Shown here: positions 57,332 through 64,000 of the stretch, one piece after another
Layout: every line of letters begins with the position of its first letter
Position numbering within the stretch: the first letter of the stretch is position 1
From: Symsagittifera roscoffensis
Lineage: Eukaryota > Xenacoelomorpha > Acoela > Convolutidae
Direction: 5' to 3'
DNA length: 64,000 nt
Assembly: GCF_963678635.1 (NCBI RefSeq)
Contig: NW_026971426.1
Coordinates: 1 to 64,000 of the forward strand
Position numbers and translations under genes: made by a program
Notes under the pieces: model-generated
What the model was told of the DNA's origin: nothing
Seen by the model: the letters and a program-made list of their open reading frames with translations, nothing else
Databases searched by the model: none

Positions 57332-58460
57332 TCATAGTCGTCCTCGTGCGCGAATAATACCGTTGTCGAGAAAAAGTGACAAGTGTTGCAGTTTGTCTTT
57401 GTTGTCAACTTGCTGCTTGGTTCGTAGTTGATTGTAGGTGTCACCAAAAATTTCTTCCTGGGGTTGTTGATAAAAGGGGAGTTTAACCTTTTCTTCGTCT
57501 TCCATAGTGGCAGCACGCTTACCGTTTTTCTTCAATGTATCGACAAAAACTATAACCCGAGCGGTGACACGAATTAATCGTAACCAGTTTGAAAACCGGG
57601 AAGAATGGATTAAGGTTGTAGCTGAAGGGCTAAACGTTGTAGCATTACTTCGTTCCATTGTTTCGTTGATCCCCCAAGTAGGCTCACTGTTGAGTAGAAA
57701 GTGTGGTGCATCCAACCAGAGCCTTGATACGTCTTTAAGTTCAATTCCCCGAGTAGCACTCTCTGCTGGGTTGAGTCTACTAGGGATGTGTTTCGATTGT
57801 TCAGCTTTGCTGAAGTCAGTATTTCACCAACAGGTGATGAGACTCAGGATAAAACAGTAGTGCTATCTGTCCAAAAGTGGGCGGAATTCGCATTTCATCA
57901 GTAGCGAACTTGCACAAATGAGCACGCATAGATGTGGCTTGTAATTCCAGTTTCGGGAAAGCTCTCTTGGATCAGTGGTGCTACCTTCGTTCTGCCAACC
58001 AAAAAAATAGCGTGTATGCCAGAGCTACTGAGATTTTGGAAGTAGATACACGTAGCCATCATGAAGCTGTACATTTCTAGATGACAGCTATGGTCCGAGT
58101 GAGCGCGGCAGCCTCACAGGGGACTTGCTTGCGTTGCTCGACCTATTTGTCATTTATCGGAACAAAATCACTGGGCACGTCCCAAGAGATACAAGAATTC
58201 TACATGTTTTGCAGAAGAAATTTGAGTTTTATGACAAACGGCGCTAGGATACCTAAGGTGTCGAAAACCCTTGCTACTGTAGAGAGAACTGCTCGGAGTG
58301 TAGATGTTGTAGTATTAGTTACCTTGGTTGTTGGTTGCACGAAGATCGTATCGTCTGTTGTGTCCCATTTGACACCCAGGACCCGATGTACTGTAGCATT
58401 AGTAGAAAAGTCGCCTCCATCTATGGAGTAGATCGTGTCAATAGTGTTAGATCAAACTTA
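57332..58460 (-). pseudogene. BEL relic, polymerase C-terminal and RNase H region
   Basis: In pieces: LGVKWDTTDDTIFVQPTTK, VARVFDTLGILAPFVIKLKF (the BEL connection domain), and further weak matches to RNase H, interrupted by stops in all frames between 58080 and 57720. The segment before integrase is open at 57715-57332 (LNSEPTWGINETMERSN, QHLSLFLDNGIIRARGRL). Confidence 0.7.
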
Positions 58461-58461
58461 G

Positions 58462-59398
58462 TTAGGTTGAATCCCTTTGTCTTAGGAACAATTTTAGTCG
58501 CGTAGTAGAGTCTCTAGCCTTGTGTATCGTTTTGAACGAGTGAAAAAAGTCGTCCATGTAAAAGCTTTTATGAAGCAGTTGAGCAATGTTGGGTGGGGTT
58601 ACGCAAGGTAATCGGCAGCTGGTAGCGCAAAAATGACAATGGATGGTGAGCGTTTTGCACCAAAGATAAGTCCCGTGTAATGGTTTTGTTTGATACCATT
58701 TTAGTAGGCCAAAGGAAGCGAAGCGCATTTTTATCTTCATCATTTAAAACTATTTGCATAAACATGCCATCAATATCCGCCGATATTTTCAGAGATTTTT
58801 CTCGGAATCGGAGTAGAAGTGAAAACGTGTTGTTCAGGAGGTCAGGTCCAGTTTCAAGGCAAGAGTTCAACAAGACGCTTTTGTACGTTGGGGCAGCGTT
58901 GAATAATCTGCGTAACTTCCACGGCTTCTTTGGAGTTCTTACAGGGTGATGTGGGAGGTACCAAAGTATTTCCGGCTGTGGGTACTGGAACTTAACGGGT
59001 TTGACGTAGTTATTTTCCAGGTCAGTAGTAAGCGGTTTCTCATAAAGTTGCATAATTTCCGGTTCCTTTCTGAGCCTTTTTTGAAGCGATTGCAATTGAG
59101 CTTTAGCTACCAATTAATTCTTCGGTTGTTTTTTTTTTCATTTTTTGAGAGTAGATTTTTTTGTAGCGATCTCCATAATGCTAAATGCTTTTTCCAAAAA
59201 TCTTAGTTGTCGTTTGTTTTTATCAGAGTATAGCTTTCTTATCTTGGTGGCTGCCTGATCCTTCCTTTTCCAGAACTTTTCCACTAATTGTGTGAAATTA
59301 GCGTCTTCTTGATCGCTTAAGTCAATGAAGTTAGTTGAATGTGACTTTGATCCGGAACTATTAGATTTTCGCTGAGTGGACCAGTAATTTTTGTCCAA
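58462..59398 (-). pseudogene. BEL relic reverse transcriptase
   Basis: ORF 59113-58568 carries ILWYLPHHPVRTPKKPWKLR, LETGPDLLNNTFSLLLRFRE and KISADIDGMFMQIVLNDEDK (first catalytic Asp). ORF 58743-58462, in another frame, has SFYMDDFFHSFKT, an intact YMDD box. ORF 59398-59138 upstream is a charged linker. The catalytic residues survive although the frame does not. Confidence 0.85.
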
Positions 59399-59399
59399 C

Positions 59400-61560
59400 C
59401 TAGTAGATTTTTGACAGCGTAGGGGGTGCGTGCTTGTATGATCTTTCTTGATATCTCGCTACACATTATTCCAGGAAGCATCTACGCCAAGCGAAGTTTG
59501 AACTCTTTTTTTTTCTAGATCAGGAAAATTGATACGTCGAAGGTGATTGCAGAGTGAGCACGTTTTGTTTAGGTTGTTTGCGTCGATGGCGTCAAAACTC
59601 AGAGTTTCAAATGAATTGATTGACTTTTGAGCGAAATTAGGCTTGGTCCGATATTAAGCCGGACGAGAGAGGAAGATATTTTGTCCTTACTGAAAGCACC
59701 TCGTATGCTAAGCTGTTGTTGTTGGCCTGGTTTACATTGAATTGCTTCAGCTGTTTTGCTGATGATGTATGAGCAGCTGCTGCAGATATCAAGTATGGCG
59801 TATCAATCTAGTTTGATGCCAACGTTAAACGGTGTGACCGGCATAAATTGTGAATGATTTTTGATGTTGTTCTGATATTCGATTGGATCCTTAGCTTGTT
59901 CCGAGGAATTGGTTACTGTAGTGCCCAGCTGCATGTTAATTGATTTTTCACAGCGTCAAATTTTTGAGTGTAGCGTAATTGAGGTCGTGCAACACGCAGT
60001 GTTATTCCCACTTCATTATTAGACTTATTGGGAGTTTTGAGCGAGCAAGTCGGATCAGGTTACCAAAATTTAGATCAGCCGTGTAGCCGTTGGGTTCGAA
60101 GTCATGGATTATTTTCGTAGCAAAGCAGCGTATCTGATAAAGTCCTGTAGTTCGCTTAGTATCATTTTGTCTAATTTTTCAAGTTCCCTGATGAACGCTG
60201 ACATCACATACTTTGGGTTACTGTATGTACGCACTAATTCAAGTATTGCCTGTTCATGCTGAGAAGAATTGGTTCCGTAATTTTTTGTTAAAGATTTAGC
60301 CTTATCAGTGCATAATGAATGCAAGTAAGTAATTTTTCAACTAAGCATAGGCGTGGGTTGTTTCACATCGCAGTCTGAAAGAGGTCGAACCAGTTGTTCC
60401 ACTCCAGTGGGTTGCCGTCAAACTTCTGTAGTTTTATATCTGTTAATTTGAATCCTTTCAAACTGTAGTTGATGCCAGTGGTAGGATGATTGGTAGCGTG
60501 GTTGATGGCTTGTCTTTGATTATTGTCGAAAAGACTGTTGCGTTGTTGTTCGTGTGATTGCGAGTCAGTTCTATGGTAGTCGTTCAAAAGGTTGGGATCG
60601 AACTGTTCAGATGTAATAGCAGGATTACTCGCAATTTGAAGTTGTTAGTAGACCATATCGGTTTTTGCCAGCTGACATCTGGGCTTCGTGTGTTGAGTTG
60701 TCGTTCCAAATCGAGTTTTAATTGAAAACTGGTGGAGTAGAGAAATTGTATCCTATCGGAGCGGTAAAAGTGAAAGCACACAGGTTTGCTGTCGTTGAGA
60801 CTGATCTGAAATCAGTTGAAGAGGTAGCGGTGAAACCGTTGATTGTCTGATCTAAGACTCTGTTGTTTCCAAGTAGAAGTGTGAAACTGTAGCGTTTAGG
60901 AGCGTCTAAGTCGAATCTACTCAATTCGTAGGTGGACGGTCAAGTTAAAAAGTCGGCAGCCGTAGTACTGATGACGCTTTTAGCCAAGGTTTTGGCAGAA
61001 TTTGAGCTTCTTACTGGTGCACTGGCTGTTGCAGATGTTCTTTGCACTTTGAGTGGGCTGTTTGACCTTGTGGAATTTGAACCATCGTCTATTAACACCT
61101 TTTCGTCCTTCCTAACATTGATTAGTAGGTCGCACTTTAGTTTTTGTACCGTTGAAGCAGTGTCTAGGCAGTCTTGTGCTTCCTGAGTAAAAAACGCGGC
61201 TAAGTCGGCTGCGACGTATCAAGCAGATCAAAACAAGTGGTTACCTCTTCAAAACTGAGTTTAACGTACTCATTTTTGCTTGAGTTAGCTATTTGCTTTG
61301 TTACGTCTTCCTCAAGCTCCTCGAAAGTACAGTAGCAGCGTCTCCACTGATTAGGTTGCTGTTGTAAGGTTGGTTTATTTGGAATCATTAGAGAAAACAG
61401 TATAAAGAGTAGACAAGGTGTATTAAAAGTATACGAGCTCGGACGGCACCGATCGCAAAATATTTCCGTTAATGAAGCATTGTGAGCTTTCTCCAATTTT
61501 TTTCTGTAAGTTCCGTTTAATTTTTTGTTAAGGTCAGCCAGACAGAGGGTTACCCTCATG
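59400..61560 (-). pseudogene. BEL relic Gag and linker
   Basis: Gag starts at ATG 61557-61559 (MRVTLCLADLNKKLNGTYRK) with an N-terminal helical part and stops at 61200. Later pieces are FDLDAPKRYSFTLLLGNNRV (60924-60718), then the conserved Gag entry KLQKFDGNPLEWNNWFDLFQ (60587-60363) and LVRTYSNPKYVMSAFIRELE (60324-60109). A Cys pair (CSLCNHL, near 59555) may be a zinc-knuckle remnant. The protease region is not readable. Confidence 0.65.
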
Positions 61561-62250
61561 ATTAATTTTTAAAAAATTAGCTACAGCTCACTCATTTATG
61601 AGCGCTTTGAATTATGGTTAAAGACGAAGCGATGAAGCCAGTAATTTTTTCAAGAGTTCGATTTAAGTTCACTTTAAGAGTTCAAATGAGTGAAAAGTTT
61701 TTGAGGCTTTCAAATTTTTTGTAAAAACTTTCGTTGATAAACCTTGTAAAACCCTTTTCAGTTATGGGTTAAAGAAAACGTGTCGAGAAATTGGACTTTG
61801 GAAATTTCGCAGCAGATTGTTTTGGGCTATAAAACTTTGGCCCTTCGGGTTTTGTCTATCAGTTTTTTTTTGTATAAGTGGGAACCTTGTGTTTTTTGTG
61901 TGTAGGTACTACCTTAGTACCCCGAAGATTAAAACTAAATTGACCAAATGAAAATTAACATTTCATGTCCAAGGTTGCAGATTTCTTAATTTTTCGCTAA
62001 TTAAGACTGCACAAAAAATTTTAGCACAATGTTGGTTTGGCTGACGAGCACAAGCACAATGACTTTTTTTGGTTATGTGCTATCTTTTAACCCCTAGAAT
62101 TAGACTGTGGAAACACAAACTTCTGTTAGGTTTTGTAACATGAAAGTGATGGGCGTTAAACTTTAGCAGAAATGGTTTTGTCTCTTAGATTTGAGTTTTT
62201 GAATGATAGTCTGACTATAGGGTTGAAAAAATTTTCAGATACTGGATCTG
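61561..62250. other. AT-rich stretch 5' of the BEL relic
   Basis: An LTR would be expected here but none is recognisable. No other feature found. Confidence 0.35.
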
Positions 62251-62289
62251 GCCTAAGGCTTGGAATTGACATGTTGATGTTCAGATCCT

Positions 62290-62545
62290 GGGGAGTTCGA
62301 ACCCTTTCGAAATGTATGTAGGCCCTTGTCCTGTTGGAAGTAAGCCCTTGTCCTGTATGTAGATCGTTGTATGTAGGCCGTTGTATGTGGGCAGTTGTGT
62401 GTAGGCCGTTGTATATAGACCCTGGGATGTAGGCCCGTTTTTTGTTGGAGGTAGGCCGTTTTCCTGCTGGAGAGAGAAAACACCTTCTTGTCCCGTATGT
62501 AGTCCCTTGTCTTGTTGGAGGTAGGATGCCTTGAAGGTGAGGGGG
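62290..62545. repeat. Degenerate GC-richer minisatellite
   Basis: Repeats of a 15-22 bp motif such as GTATGTAGGCCGTTG and CCTTGTCCTGTTGGAGGTAG, with variable spacing, about a dozen copies. The minus-strand ORF over it (62253-62600) is a by-product of the repeat. Confidence 0.75.
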
Positions 62546-62623
62546 CTGAATGGTCGCTGAGGAGCAATGAATCTGCGCTCTGTTGCCTTGTTGACTTCAA
62601 ATTCTAGTTATGGTCGACAGAAG

Positions 62624-62777
62624 TTCAAGACAAGATGATGACTATATGGGTTAGAAGTCTCTTTGCTCACGGTAGTCAAATTTGCTATTATTAGATAATT
62701 CACAAGAAATCAAGCAATTATTAAAAAATTTTACCGAGTTTTGTGATAAATAACGTGAAACAAATTCTTGTCATGAA
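62624..62777. mobile_element. 154-bp MITE, copy 2
   Basis: Same element as 55924-56078 in the same orientation. The left end TTCAAGACA is intact; the right end TGTCATGAA has one mismatch and is followed by TA. Confidence 0.7.
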
Positions 62778-64000
62778 TATTTCTTGATTTTCTCGTAGGT
62801 TTTTCTGCCCAATTGAACTAAAAAAATCAATCCTAGTTTTTTTTACCAGAGAAACAACTGAGGTTTTGAGTGAAACCCACTTTTTTTGAATTTTTCTCTT
62901 TCCCTTACGCATCAGTTGAAAAAGTTCAAAAATTCTCAAACTGTATTTCCAGCTTTACCTGGCCTCTAGTTTGTTCACAATTTGCAGGAGTCTTATATAT
63001 GAACGTAGTGAGGATTCTTATTCAGAAAAAAATCCAAAGTCCTAATAAGCTGTAACTCTTAGCACAAATCTTCTAAGAAGACTACAATAATTAAAGAAGA
63101 CTTTTTGATAAAATGAAATTTAACAATTAACGTGAAATGAAATACTAAATCAACATTTTTGAAAAGTTCTTGTTAATGTTGTATTTTTTTAATGACAATT
63201 GTAGGAAATCAAAACTAATGTTATGTTTTTCTCCTTAACTAAAAATATATAGTAGTTTCAACAACGTCATTCAATGAAATAATTTTTACAGTTTTTTGTT
63301 TATCTACAAATGTTTTTCCTGAAATGATTCAATAGATCTAGACAATTTTGTTTCATTTTTCTCATATTTTTTAAAACTCGTTCACGTTGAATTATGTATT
63401 TTTTGCGGTTTGACTTGCTCATTTTGTTACAAGCTTAGCGAACTCCTCTATCGAATAGGGACAGTGTAAAGGAGACCAAATTTGTGATCAACTTCACTTC
63501 CGATTTCGAAAGTGGATTTAACTTTCAGTTTTTCCAGCTGAAAAAAAACCTCTTAGTCATTTCTTTTCAAATTTAGTTAAATTTCTCAAAAAAATTCAGC
63601 CAAAAAATCTTAAGTTTGAAACAGATATGTTTTTTTTTCTTCAAAAAACTTCGTTTTTTCCTCTTTCCTTGCTTTGACTGAATCTGTTCACGCTGTCTGT
63701 TAGATAAGTTCTATCATTTACAATTATGGTTATTCAAGATACGTTCGATCATTTTTTCAGAAAAAGTGCTCAAAGTCTCAAATTCTGTTTTTTTTTGGTC
63801 TGCAAATCAGGGGTAAGGTCAGTTTGGCTTAGCCAGAGCTAAAAAGTCATTTTCTGTGAGAACCAAAAAAGCAGAATTGCATCCGCTCTCATTTTGTAAA
63901 TGTCACTGAAATTACTTACTGAACACTTTTATGGGCCGTCTTGATTTTTTTTTCGTTTTCTTTCAGTAAAACGCTCTAAATTACTCTAGTAAGTCCAGAA
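62778..64000. other. AT-rich stretch to the window end
   Basis: The dispersed hairpin motif is at 62989-63021 (ATGAACGTAGTGAGGATTCT). 63380-63480 weakly resembles part of the 1.2-kb duplication (GCGAACTCC... block). No gene is supported. Confidence 0.35.

Larger units (their letters stand above)
56180..61560 (-). mobile_element. Old BEL/Pao relic without recognised LTRs
   Basis: The minus strand encodes, in BEL order, Gag pieces, a linker, RT, the RT C-terminal part, a zinc-binding domain and integrase. All are broken by many stops, and the protease is not recognisable. No LTR pair, primer site or target duplication was found. It is more decayed than the 21-31 kb BEL and clearly a different lineage at the protein level. 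Confidence 0.85.

Noticed and set aside
62253-62600. 115-codon minus-strand ORF
   Set aside because: It is composed of the degenerate minisatellite and has no independent support.
1-64000. CRISPR array, rRNA, prophage or bacterial operon
   Set aside because: No spaced direct repeats of CRISPR type, no rRNA segments and no Shine-Dalgarno-linked gene runs; the content is eukaryotic retroelements and introns.

Overview
This is an AT-rich, intron-bearing, repeat-dense invertebrate nuclear sequence. Short T-rich splice acceptors (TTTTCAG or TTTTAG) before open exon-like blocks, together with BEL/Pao, Gypsy and CR1/jockey-like elements, suggest a nematode or a similar small metazoan. That is inference: no marker gene fixes the species. 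Most of the window is transposable elements and their debris. I see no bacterial operon, rRNA or CRISPR, and no functional tRNA gene.

Layout. 1-5050: AT-rich sequence with a possible 3' end of a host gene in four phase-compatible exons (851-3784). 5051-9241: three nearly identical head-to-tail copies of a 1397-bp unit. 10258-17690: a family of about 520-bp elements (here 'family A') with asymmetric inverted repeats and a GC-rich hairpin at one end, partly arranged in a 1.37-kb tandem array; the array is interrupted by a 1.2-kb duplicated segment and the 3' end of a minus-strand LTR retroelement (15451-16229). 18145-19430 is the second copy of that segment. 20147-20348 is a MITE with perfect 27-bp inverted ends. 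21843-31562: a complete BEL/Pao element on the minus strand (500-bp LTRs, 5-bp target duplication), inserted beside a family A fragment; it reads as SGNH-like ORF, Gag, protease, RT/RNase H, integrase, broken by several frameshifts. 32304-38441: a Gypsy element on the plus strand, inserted inside another family A copy. 39780-41790: two non-LTR reverse transcriptase pseudogenes facing each other. 45834-46450: a 14-copy, 42-bp minisatellite. 46821-47608: a head-to-head pair of family A copies. 48182-48908: a foldback element with arms of about 290 bp. 49256-53814: a second Gypsy element on the minus strand that lost RNase H and most of the integrase through an in-frame internal deletion. 56180-61560: an old, LTR-less BEL/Pao relic on the minus strand, bracketed by two copies of a 155-bp MITE. 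62290-62540: a GC-richer minisatellite.

How the parts relate. The two Gypsy elements share a layout in which the Gag start codon lies in the tRNA primer-binding site. The intact BEL element has an unusual 5' region: a leader with two similar stem-loops, then an ORF that resembles an SGNH/GDSL fold and runs in the same frame as Gag, separated from it by a single stop. Its LTRs also contain tRNA-like A-box and B-box sequences. Possible host exons (851-989, 19850-19949, 32044-32105, 45122-45284, 54737-55060) are all on the plus strand, so the elements may sit inside one or more very long host introns.

Frames are broken repeatedly, often at homopolymers or at short tandem duplications. From sequence alone I cannot tell true decay from assembly indels.
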